From CBDDRG01 sp051306415 (GTDB lineage Bacteria > Pseudomonadota > Gammaproteobacteria > Pseudomonadales > Porticoccaceae), in the NCBI GenBank assembly GCA_051306415.1, contig JBPPNE010000033.1:1-14641 (forward strand): a stretch of DNA of 14,641 nt, written 5' to 3'. The notes below the pieces were generated by a model that was not told the origin of the DNA, ran no database searches, and saw nothing but the letters and a program-made list of their open reading frames with translations. Position 1 is the stretch's first letter; each line of letters opens with the position of its first letter. The translations under genes and the position numbers were made by a program. Positions 6,785 to 13,201 of this stretch are shown one piece after another.

Positions 6785-6822
6785 GATTTTCTGCTTGTGG
6801 CAAAGGCGCTCGCGACTGACCG

Positions 6823-7794
6823 ATGACGGACTTTGACTTTATAACGCCAGCTCAGCGTACCATTCGCATGGAAGCAGAAGCGGTGGCCCAGCTGGAGGAT
6901 CGCCTCGGGGCCGAATTCGCCAACGCCTGCGAGCTGATTCTCGGCTGCCGCGGCCGCATCATCATTAGCGGGATGGGCAAGTCCGGCCACATCGGTCGCA
7001 AGATCGCCTCCACCCTCGCCAGCACCGGCTCGCCAGCCTTCTTTGTTCACCCCGGTGAGGCCAGCCACGGCGATCTGGGGATGATCACCCGAGGCGATGT
7101 GGTCATCGCGATCTCGAACTCCGGCACCACAGCGGAAATCCTTACGCTGGTACCCCTGATCAAGCGCCTCGGCATCCCCTTGATCAGTATGACCGGGGGT
7201 CGCGACTCCACGCTGGCCACCGCAAGCGATGTCAATCTCGATGTCGGCGTTGGTGCCGAAGCCTGCCCCCTCGGCCTTGCGCCGACCACGAGCACCACGG
7301 CAACCCTGGTGATGGGTGATGCGCTCGCGATTGCGCTCCTCGAAGCCCGTGGCTTCACGGCACAAGATTTCGCGTTTTCCCACCCCGGCGGCGCCCTCGG
7401 CCGCAATCTGCTGGTAAAGGTGGAAGACATCATGCATCGCGGTGGCGAAATACCCCGTGTTCGCGACACCGCTCCCCTGTGCGATGCCCTACGTGAAATG
7501 TCCGAGAAAGGTTTCGGCATCACCACGGTGACCAACGGCGCCGGTCAATTACTCGGCGTCTTCACTGACGGCGACCTGCGCCGAGCCGTCGCTCAACAGA
7601 TTGATCTCAATCGTGCCAATGTGGGTGATGTCATGACCCCAGGTGGCAGGCGTATTCACCGAGACATTTTAGCAGCAGAGGCATTGCGCATCATGGAAGA
7701 CGACAAGATCACCGCGTTGGTGGTGGAAGACAGCGAGCGGCATCCGCTGGGCATTCTGCACTTACATGATCTCCTGCGCGCAGGCATCCTGTGA
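6823..7794 (+). CDS. kdsD: D-arabinose 5-phosphate isomerase
   Basis: A 323-residue protein with an N-terminal SIS sugar-phosphate isomerase domain (about 35-180) and two CBS domains (about 200-260 and 267-323). It interconverts ribulose 5-phosphate and arabinose 5-phosphate, supplying the Kdo pathway for LPS. The active-site residues known in E. coli KdsD (Lys59, Glu111, Glu152, His193) all align with a constant offset of six: Lys53 in SGMGKSGHIG, Glu105 in SNSGTTAEI, Glu146 in GAEACPLGLAPTTSTT and His187 in FSHPGGALG. The ATG at 6823 lacks a clear Shine-Dalgarno. kdsC overlaps the stop by four bases. It opens the envelope operon and has its own extended -10 promoter. GutQ is the nearest alternative, but the position beside kdsC and lptC favours KdsD. 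Confidence 0.95.
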   Translation: MTDFDFITPAQRTIRMEAEAVAQLEDRLGAEFANACELILGCRGRIIISGMGKSGHIGRKIASTLASTGSPAFFVHPGEASHGDLGMITRGDVVIAISNSGTTAEILTLVPLIKRLGIPLISMTGGRDSTLATASDVNLDVGVGAEACPLGLAPTTSTTATLVMGDALAIALLEARGFTAQDFAFSHPGGALGRNLLVKVEDIMHRGGEIPRVRDTAPLCDALREMSEKGFGITTVTNGAGQLLGVFTDGDLRRAVAQQIDLNRANVGDVMTPGGRRIHRDILAAEALRIMEDDKITALVVEDSERHPLGILHLHDLLRAGIL

Positions 7795-8333
7795 AACCAC
7801 CCGGAGATACCATCACGCGGGCGGAAATCAACGCACGCGCCATTCGCCTGCTGCTGCTCGACGTCGACGGGGTGCTTACCGACGGCCGCCTGTACTATGG
7901 CGAAAACGGTGACGAGCTCAAGGCATTCCATATCCAGGACGGCCTCGGCATCAAGCTGCTGCAGAAAAACGGCATTGAGGTCGGCATCATCACCGGGCGC
8001 GACTCCAAACTGGTCAGCCGCCGCGCCCAGGAGCTGGGTATCGAACTATTGGTGCAGGGGAGCGAAGACAAACTCAAGGCCCTTGAGGAAGTCCTCGCCA
8101 AGAAGGCCCGGCCGATGACCGAAATCGCCTTCATGGGCGACGACCTGCCCGATCTGCCCCTCATTCGCCGGGTAGGTCTCGGCATGGCGCCAGCCGATGC
8201 CAACCCGGCAGTGGCTGAGCACGCCCTGTGGCGGGCAACGCGGTCTGGCGGGCAGGGCGCGGTACGCGAGGGCGCCGATTTCATCCTGAGAGCCCAGGGC
8301 AAACTCAAGGGCGCCATAGCAGGGTATCTGTGA
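7791..8333 (+). CDS. kdsC: 3-deoxy-D-manno-octulosonate 8-phosphate phosphatase
   Basis: A 180-residue capless HAD phosphatase of normal KdsC size. It releases phosphate from Kdo-8-phosphate to give Kdo, with Mg2+, in the cytoplasm. Motif I is LLLLDVDGVLTDG with nucleophile Asp24 and acid/base Asp26; motif II is IITGRDS (Thr68 region); motif III includes Lys94; motif IV is FMGDDLPDLPL with Asp117-Asp118. The GTG start (7791) overlaps the kdsD stop as GTGA, which indicates coupled translation. The stop is followed immediately by the lptC start. KdsD and KdsC supply consecutive parts of Kdo synthesis; the intervening KdsA is not in the window. Confidence 0.95.
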   Translation: MKPPGDTITRAEINARAIRLLLLDVDGVLTDGRLYYGENGDELKAFHIQDGLGIKLLQKNGIEVGIITGRDSKLVSRRAQELGIELLVQGSEDKLKALEEVLAKKARPMTEIAFMGDDLPDLPLIRRVGLGMAPADANPAVAEHALWRATRSGGQGAVREGADFILRAQGKLKGAIAGYL

Positions 8334-8918
8334 GTGAAAAATACGCTGATGCTTGTCCTAATCACCATCGCGATCATGGGATTCGTGGTTTTCTGGGATA
8401 CCGGACCCGAGCTCCTGATGGGCAAGGAGACCACCAAACTGGTCGCCCTGCCCGTTGCTGACAGCTACATGGTGGAAACCAAAACACGCAAGTTTGACCG
8501 TCAAGGTCGCGAGTCCTTTCTGCTCCTATCCACCGGCAGCCTCTATTTTCAACGCGAGGATCGACTGCAGATGGACGCCCCACGGGTGTGGGCACTGCAG
8601 GGTCCGCCGGGCACCCCCCCATGGCGTATCGTGGCCAACAGCAGCGAAGTCTTCGGCGGTGGCGAGCGCGTCGTGCTGCAAGATAATGTGCATGCATGGC
8701 GAGACCTCGACGCCACCGGCAATGGTCGCAAGGGACGCGAAGAACTCAAAACCTCCCGCCTGACCCTGTTCCCCGACCAGCACTTGGCCGAGACCGATCA
8801 GGCGGTAACGCTGATTACGCCGGACCAACACACGACCGCGGTCGGCCTGAAAGCCAATTTTGAACGCGAACGCTACCACCTATTGGCACAGGTCAAGAGT
8901 ATCCACCATGCCCGTTAA
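8334..8918 (+). CDS. lptC: LPS export system protein LptC
   Basis: A 194-residue bitopic inner-membrane protein with one N-terminal transmembrane helix (about residues 4-21, LMLVLITIAIMGFVVF) and a periplasmic beta-jellyroll domain. It takes LPS from the LptB2FG transporter and passes it to LptA. The C-terminal part (VTLITPDQHTTAVGLKANF, then HLLAQVKSIH) is typical of the LptC/YrbK family, which is otherwise poorly conserved, so position between kdsC and lptA adds weight. The start is a GTG directly after the kdsC TGA; no ATG is nearby. The final 11 bases overlap lptA. Confidence 0.88.
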   Translation: MKNTLMLVLITIAIMGFVVFWDTGPELLMGKETTKLVALPVADSYMVETKTRKFDRQGRESFLLLSTGSLYFQREDRLQMDAPRVWALQGPPGTPPWRIVANSSEVFGGGERVVLQDNVHAWRDLDATGNGRKGREELKTSRLTLFPDQHLAETDQAVTLITPDQHTTAVGLKANFERERYHLLAQVKSIHHAR

Positions 8919-9483
8919 TCGATTATTGCCAGCCCGCTGGGCAGGCGTTGCCGCGGTTGCCCAGCAAGTACGCAGGCCTGTCACCACGTATCTTCTGGGC
9001 TTCCTTTTTTTTGTGGCCTATGCAAATCTGGCAATGGCACTACCGTCGGACCGCGAACAGGAAATTCACATCGAATCCGACAGCGCCACTCGCGAGGACA
9101 AAACCGGAGTCAGCATCTATGAAGGGGGTGTCACCATCACCCAAGGCACCATCCGGATCCAGGCTGACAAGGTAACCATTCACCACGAGGGAGATAAGGT
9201 CAACCAGATCATCTGCGTCGGCAAGCCGGCGCGTTATCAACAACAACCCAAGCCGGAGGACGGGCTCGTGCTCGCCAGCGGCGACACTATCGAGTATTAC
9301 CTCGCCACCGACCTCATCAAGCTCATCGGTAATGCCAGCGTCGATCAGCAGGGCTCGACCTTGCAAGGCGAGCGCATCGACTACGACATCAACAAGGAGC
9401 GGGTCGAAGCCCGTGGCGATAAAGCCGGCAAGCAACGCGTCCGCATGGTCATTCCTCCCAACAAGAACAAGGCCAATAATTAA
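8908..9483 (+). CDS. lptA: Periplasmic LPS-bridge protein LptA
   Basis: Starting at the ATG 8908-8910 the protein has 191 residues. This start overlaps lptC by 11 bases and has AAGAG upstream; a start at 8860 would add 16 residues inside lptC and is less likely. A hydrophobic stretch (about 27-42, TYLLGFLFFVAYANLA) ends in AMA, so cleavage after Ala44 gives a mature protein beginning LPSDREQEIHIESDSA. The mature OstA/LptA domain, with repeats such as VSIYEGGVTITQGTIRIQAD and QGSTLQGERIDYDINKERV, forms the beta-jellyroll filament that carries LPS across the periplasm. The signal peptide is unusual in its 26-residue N-region. Its TAA shares one base with the lptB ATG (TAATG). Confidence 0.92.
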   Translation: MPVNRLLPARWAGVAAVAQQVRRPVTTYLLGFLFFVAYANLAMALPSDREQEIHIESDSATREDKTGVSIYEGGVTITQGTIRIQADKVTIHHEGDKVNQIICVGKPARYQQQPKPEDGLVLASGDTIEYYLATDLIKLIGNASVDQQGSTLQGERIDYDINKERVEARGDKAGKQRVRMVIPPNKNKANN

Positions 9484-10208
9484 TGGCCACGCTGCAAGCG
9501 GAACACCTCGCCAAAGCCTACAAGCGGCGAACCGTGGTCAACGATGTTTCACTGGCGCTGAGCAGTGGTCAGATTGTCGGTTTGCTGGGACCCAACGGCG
9601 CCGGCAAGACGACCTGTTTCTATATGATTGTCGGTCTGGTCAAACATGATCGCGGACGCATTCTTATCGACGGTAGCGATATCACCAAGCTGCCCATGCA
9701 TGGCCGCGCGCGGCGGGGCATCGGCTACCTGCCGCAGGAAGCCTCGGTGTTTCGCAAGCTCAGCGTCGAGCACAATATCCTCGCCATTCTCGAGACCCGC
9801 AAAGACCTCAATGCGGCACAGCGCCGGGAGAAGCTCGAAGCGCTATTGTCCGAGTTTCATATCGCCCACCTCCGCAACAATGTGGGCATGAGTCTGTCTG
9901 GCGGTGAGCGGCGGCGGGTAGAGATCGCCCGCGCGCTCGCCATGGAGCCGGCGTTTATCCTGCTCGACGAGCCCTTTGCCGGTGTCGATCCGATTTCGGT
10001 TCAAGAGATCAAACAGATCATTCGCCTCCTCCGGGACAAGAACATCGGGATCCTCATTACCGACCACAATGTCCGCGAAACACTGGATATCTGCGAATAC
10101 GCCTACATCGTCGACGACGGCACCGTCATCGCCCAGGGTGCTCCGACAGAGATACTGCATAACCCGGACGTTCGCCGCGTTTATCTCGGTGAAAGCTTCA
10201 CGCTGTAG
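9483..10208 (+). CDS. lptB: LPS export ABC transporter ATP-binding protein LptB
   Basis: A 241-residue ABC ATPase that powers LPS extraction from the inner membrane together with LptF, LptG and LptC. Visible elements are Walker A GPNGAGKT (36-43, Lys42), Q-loop Gln85 in YLPQEASVF, signature LSGGERRRVEIARAL (138-152), Walker B FILLDEPFAGVDP with catalytic Glu163, and switch His195 in ITDHNVRETL. The YLPQEASVFRKLSV segment is characteristic of LptB. The start overlaps the lptA stop by one base. lptF and lptG are not in the window; they are usually unlinked. A 138-bp gap with a promoter separates it from rpoN. Confidence 0.96.
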   Translation: MATLQAEHLAKAYKRRTVVNDVSLALSSGQIVGLLGPNGAGKTTCFYMIVGLVKHDRGRILIDGSDITKLPMHGRARRGIGYLPQEASVFRKLSVEHNILAILETRKDLNAAQRREKLEALLSEFHIAHLRNNVGMSLSGGERRRVEIARALAMEPAFILLDEPFAGVDPISVQEIKQIIRLLRDKNIGILITDHNVRETLDICEYAYIVDDGTVIAQGAPTEILHNPDVRRVYLGESFTL

Positions 10209-10275
10209 CTAGCAGATCATCACTCGGCACCATCCTCAAATCTGGCCGCTATCGGCATACATATTGCTAAGGCGA

Positions 10276-10304
10276 TTGCCTGCCGCTGCCCGCGCGGCTA
10301 CACT
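10276..10304 (+). promoter_or_regulatory. Sigma-70 promoter for rpoN
   Basis: TTGCCT (10276-10281) and TACACT (10299-10304) are separated by exactly 17 bp in the lptB-rpoN gap. The spacer begins GCCGC (10282-10286) and ends GCGGC (10294-10298), a perfect 5-bp dyad that fills it. Transcription would start near 10311, about 36 bases before rpoN. Confidence 0.5.
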
Positions 10305-10311
10305 TGGATCA

Positions 10312-10350
10312 ATGAACACTATTTCCCGGGACACCCCATTTCCACGATGA
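10312..10350 (+). CDS. Possible 12-codon leader ORF overlapping the rpoN start
   Basis: ATG at 10312 opens a frame reading MNTISRDTPFPR and ending at TGA 10348-10350. That stop overlaps the rpoN ATG (10347-10349) in an ATGA arrangement. The ATG falls at the transcription start predicted from the TTGCCT/TACACT promoter, so it would be read as a leaderless start. rpoN itself has no Shine-Dalgarno, which makes coupling plausible. It may equally be chance. Confidence 0.25.
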   Translation: MNTISRDTPFPR

Positions 10351-11807
10351 AACAGACGCTGCAACTCAAGCTCGGCCACCAGTTGTCGATGACACCGCAG
10401 CTACAGCAAGCTATCAAGTTATTGCAGCTCTCATCTCTTGAACTGCACCAGGAAATCCAGCAGACGCTGTACGCCAACCCGCTCATCGAGCTCACCGACG
10501 AGGTTGAAGAGAGGGAAGCCAGCGACGAGATTCCGGATATAGACGACACCCCGATTGCCGATGCGGACGACTGGGGTGAGAACATTCCCGATGATCTACC
10601 GGTGGATGCTAAATGGGATGATATCTTTCAATCGATGCCCGCGAATTCCACACCCGCAACGGGGACAGGCGCCGAAACCCGGGATTTCGAGAGTTTTCAC
10701 ACGGTCACCGAGTCTCTCCAGGACCATCTCCACTGGCAGCTCAATCTGACCCCGATGTCAGACACGGATCGGATTATCGCAGCGGCGGTCATTGACCTCG
10801 TCGGCGAAGATGGTTTTCTTGAAGCACCCGTAGAAGAAGTCTGGGCAACCCTGACCGGGGACTACCCCGATATTGAGCTCGACGAAGTGCTCGCCGTGCT
10901 CCACCGCATCCAGCATTTCGACCCAGCTGGCGTGGCCGCCACCAGTTTGCGGGAATGTCTACTGATTCAGCTAGGCCAGTTCGACAGTAAAACCCCCCAC
11001 CTCAGCACCGCCAAACTGTTGGTAGACAGCCACCTGCAGCTGGTGGGCGAGCACAACTCGCCCGTTCTCAGCCGCAAATGCGGGCTGAGCGAAGCAGACA
11101 TTGACGCTGCGATCAAACTCATCCAGACACTGTCACCGCGCCCGGGGTCAGCCATCGCGGGGTCGGACCCCGACTACATCACACCGGACCTGCGGGTTCG
11201 CAAGGAAGGCAGCCGCTGGGTGGTGGCGCTGAATCGGGAGATCACGCCGCGGCTTTGCATTAACCAGGAATATGCCAAACTGGTGCAACGAGCGGACGAT
11301 AGCGCGGACAATACGTTTCTGCGCACCAACCTGCAGGAGGCGCGCTGGTTCCTGCGCAGTCTCGAGAGCCGCAATGAGACGCTGCTCCGGGTCGCCCACA
11401 GTGTCGTCGAGATGCAGCGAGAATTCCTTGAGCAAGGTCCGGAAGCAATGAAACCGATGGTCCTGGCCGATATTGCAGAGAAGCTGCAAATGCACGAGTC
11501 GACCATTTCGCGGGTCACTACCCAGAAATATATCGACACCCCACGAGGGGTGTTCGAACTCAAGTTTTTCTTTTCCAGTCACGTCAGCACCGCCAGTGGC
11601 GGCGAGTGCTCATCGACCGCGATCCGCGCCATGCTGAAGAAAATGATCGCCAGCGAGTCGGCGGCAAAACCCTTGAGCGACAGCGATCTCGCTACCCTGC
11701 TGCAAGCCAAGGGGATACAGGTGGCCCGGCGCACCGTCGCCAAATATCGCGACAGCCTAGGCATCCTGCGCTCCAGCGAACGCAAAAGCTATCGACATAG
11801 CACGTAA
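10347..11807 (+). CDS. rpoN: RNA polymerase sigma-54 factor
   Basis: A 486-residue sigma-54. Region I is MKQTLQLKLGHQLSMTPQLQ followed by QAIKLLQLSSLELHQEIQQ (activator-responsive, Gln/Leu-rich, to about 48). An acidic region II follows (about 51-95), then the core-binding domain (about 115-310), a helix-turn-helix (MVLADIAEKLQMHESTISRV, 371-390) and the invariant RpoN box ARRTVAKYR (460-468) that reads the -24 element. Length and domain order are normal. It directs transcription from -24/-12 promoters with enhancer-binding ATPases, classically for nitrogen and motility genes. It follows the lpt genes and precedes hpf as in other gammaproteobacteria, and has its own candidate promoter. No good ribosome site precedes the ATG. 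Confidence 0.97.
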   Translation: MKQTLQLKLGHQLSMTPQLQQAIKLLQLSSLELHQEIQQTLYANPLIELTDEVEEREASDEIPDIDDTPIADADDWGENIPDDLPVDAKWDDIFQSMPANSTPATGTGAETRDFESFHTVTESLQDHLHWQLNLTPMSDTDRIIAAAVIDLVGEDGFLEAPVEEVWATLTGDYPDIELDEVLAVLHRIQHFDPAGVAATSLRECLLIQLGQFDSKTPHLSTAKLLVDSHLQLVGEHNSPVLSRKCGLSEADIDAAIKLIQTLSPRPGSAIAGSDPDYITPDLRVRKEGSRWVVALNREITPRLCINQEYAKLVQRADDSADNTFLRTNLQEARWFLRSLESRNETLLRVAHSVVEMQREFLEQGPEAMKPMVLADIAEKLQMHESTISRVTTQKYIDTPRGVFELKFFFSSHVSTASGGECSSTAIRAMLKKMIASESAAKPLSDSDLATLLQAKGIQVARRTVAKYRDSLGILRSSERKSYRHST

Positions 11808-11830
11808 AGTGGCACCACCCAATCCATGCT

Positions 11831-11836
11831 AAGGAG
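11831..11836 (+). promoter_or_regulatory. Strong ribosome binding site for hpf
   Basis: AAGGAG lies seven bases before the hpf ATG at 11844. It is the clearest Shine-Dalgarno in the window; most neighbouring genes have weak ones, which suggests hpf is translated more strongly than rpoN. Confidence 0.7.
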
Positions 11837-11843
11837 CTAGAGC

Positions 11844-12131
11844 ATGCAATTGAACATCAGCGGGCATCATCTCGAAATCACTGACGCCATTCACGACTAT
11901 GTGACCAGCAAATTTTCCCGCCTTGAGCGCCACAATGACCGAATCACCAGCATCGCCGTCATCCTGTCGGTGGACAAGCTCATCCAAAAAGCCGAGGCAA
12001 CCGTCCACGCCAGCGGTGGCGAGCTCTTCGCCGACAGCAGCCACGAAGATCTCTACGCGGCGATCGATACCCTCGCCGACAAGCTGGATCGTCAACTCAT
12101 CAAGCGCAAGGAAAAGCTGCGCGGACGCTAG
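11844..12131 (+). CDS. hpf: Ribosome hibernation promoting factor, short form
   Basis: A 95-residue protein, the same length as E. coli HPF, beginning MQLNISGHHLEITDAIHDYV and ending with a basic KLDRQLIKRKEKLRGR helix. It has the RaiA/HPF beta-alpha-beta-beta-beta-alpha fold with no C-terminal dimerisation extension, so it is the short HPF that works with RMF to form 100S ribosome dimers. Conserved SGGELFADS and EDLYAAIDTLADKL segments are visible. It lies 36 bp after rpoN, the usual position. The next gene in most relatives is ptsN, which is missing here. Confidence 0.95.
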   Translation: MQLNISGHHLEITDAIHDYVTSKFSRLERHNDRITSIAVILSVDKLIQKAEATVHASGGELFADSSHEDLYAAIDTLADKLDRQLIKRKEKLRGR

Positions 12132-12140
12132 GGGCACGAG

Positions 12141-12233
12141 ATGACAAACGCCAAGCTGAATCTGTGCCCACTGAGGATCAGCCAACACCCGCGCGACCCT
12201 CAACTGTCGTCGCCGGTGACAGCGGAGCACTGA
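12141..12233 (+). CDS. Small ORF of unknown function in the ptsN position
   Basis: A 30-codon frame runs from ATG 12141 to TGA 12231-12233, reading MTNAKLNLCPLRISQHPRDP and then ten more residues ending TAEH. AGGGG (12130-12134) sits six bases before the ATG, a credible ribosome site, and the stop falls five bases before the likely rapZ ATG, so it could couple rapZ translation to hpf. I see no similarity to PtsN or any other family, no membrane segment and no metal motif. It may be a chance frame. Confidence 0.25.
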   Translation: MTNAKLNLCPLRISQHPRDPQLSSPVTAEH

Positions 12234-12238
12234 ACGTA

Positions 12239-13111
12239 ATGACTTCTGGAATACGCCTGGTGGTGATTAGCGGCCGCTCCGGGTCGGGCAAGAGTACGGC
12301 CTTGAATGTCCTGGAAGACGTCGGTTTCACCTGCATCGACAACCTGCCAGCGGGAATGCTTCCCGGACTTTTCGAGCAGATCAAAAGCGGTGCGAATGCC
12401 CCACTGAAAATTGCCGTCGGTATCGACGCGCGCAACCTGTTCAGTCAACTCGACCAATTTCCCACCATTCTTGACGATCTAAAAGCCGCTGGGGTCAACT
12501 GCGAGGTGGTCTTTCTCGACGCCAGCGTGCCATCGCTGATCCGGCGCTTCAGTGAGACCCGCCGCCGCCACCCCCTCAGCTCCGATAAGATCGATCTCAA
12601 AAAAGCCATTGCGCTGGAGCGGGAGTTACTCGACCCGATCGCAACCATTGCCAATCGCCATATCGACACCAGTAACATGACGCTGCATCAGCTGCGCGAC
12701 CTGATCAAACATCAGGTGGTGCCCGAATCATCGGGCGACATGGCGGTATTATTTCAATCTTTCGCCTACAAAAGTGGCGTGCCGATGGATGCGGATTTTA
12801 TTTTTGACATGCGCTGCCTGCCCAACCCGTACTGGAAGATTGAGTTGCGCAAATATACCGGCAACGACCGCCCGGTGGTCGAATTTATGGAGTCGCAAAT
12901 CGAAGTGGCCGCGATGATCGCCGACCTGAATGGCTTTCTGACGCGCTGGATACCCCGCTTCCTCGCCAGCAATCGCAGTTATCTGACCATCGCCGTGGGC
13001 TGTACCGGCGGCCAGCATCGCTCCGTCTATATCTGCAACCAGCTGGCCAAACAGTTTGCCGACCAATTTGCCAACATCCAGGTTCAGCATCGCGAACTCG
13101 CCGATCCATAG
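12239..13111 (+). CDS. rapZ: RapZ nucleotide-binding protein (RNase adapter family)
   Basis: From ATG 12239 the protein has 290 residues, close to the 284 of E. coli RapZ, and begins MTSGIRLVVISGRSGSGKST with Walker A GRSGSGKS (12-19). A GTG at 12164 would add 25 proline-rich residues that are not typical of the family and lacks a ribosome site, so I prefer 12239 (GGAG 11 bases upstream). VVFLDAS resembles a Walker B strand, and the C-terminal domain has LTIAVGCTGGQHRSVYI, the hallmark of the RapZ sugar-phosphate-sensing domain. In E. coli RapZ binds GlcN6P and guides RNase E to the GlmZ small RNA. The basic C-terminal residues used there for RNA binding are absent here (ending QVQHRELADP). 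It lies between hpf and ptsO as is usual. Confidence 0.93.
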   Translation: MTSGIRLVVISGRSGSGKSTALNVLEDVGFTCIDNLPAGMLPGLFEQIKSGANAPLKIAVGIDARNLFSQLDQFPTILDDLKAAGVNCEVVFLDASVPSLIRRFSETRRRHPLSSDKIDLKKAIALERELLDPIATIANRHIDTSNMTLHQLRDLIKHQVVPESSGDMAVLFQSFAYKSGVPMDADFIFDMRCLPNPYWKIELRKYTGNDRPVVEFMESQIEVAAMIADLNGFLTRWIPRFLASNRSYLTIAVGCTGGQHRSVYICNQLAKQFADQFANIQVQHRELADP

Positions 13112-13165
13112 TTCCCGGTGCTCGACGCGCCCTAACCTCAAGGCCACGCCTGTGATTTCCAAGAC

Positions 13166-13195
13166 TTGACATAGGGCACTCGCTCAGGCTCTTAT
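13166..13195 (+). promoter_or_regulatory. Sigma-70-like promoter directly before ptsO
   Basis: A perfect -35 TTGACA (13166-13171) is followed after 18 bp by TCTTAT (13190-13195, 4 of 6). The expected transcription start is about 13202, which is the first base of the ptsO ATG, so the message would be leaderless. Transcription from rapZ may also continue into ptsO. Confidence 0.4.
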
Positions 13196-13201
13196 TAACC
13201 G

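Larger units (their letters stand above)
6476..6822. other. 347-bp divergent control region between ibaG and kdsD
   Basis: No convincing protein gene is present. Moving from ibaG to kdsD, the region holds the GGTTGGAGA repeats, the AGTCAACATTTGACT palindrome, CCGGTG-G-CACCGG near 6545-6560, a minus-strand extended -10 at 6617-6625, a plus-strand extended -10 at 6696-6704, a GCCGGT/ACCGGC dyad (6720-6725 with 6742-6747) and an imperfect 14-bp tandem repeat at 6757-6784. In E. coli and Pseudomonas this divergent junction is occupied by mla genes, which are absent here. Confidence 0.6.

Noticed and set aside
6736..7437. 233-codon open frame on the minus strand
   Set aside because: Antisense to kdsD, which has all active-site residues; the opposite frame looks like composition only.
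8860..8907. Earlier lptA start at 8860
   Set aside because: It would sit deep in lptC and put 16 polar residues before an already long signal peptide; ATG 8908 has a better upstream sequence.
11810..11826. TGGCAC before hpf as a sigma-54 -24 element
   Set aside because: No TTGC-like -12 element follows at the required spacing (CACCC is followed by AATCC), so a sigma-54 promoter for hpf is not supported.
12164..12238. 25-residue N-terminal extension of RapZ from GTG 12164
   Set aside because: No ribosome site, proline-rich sequence unlike the family, and the ATG at 12239 gives the normal RapZ N-terminus just before the P-loop.
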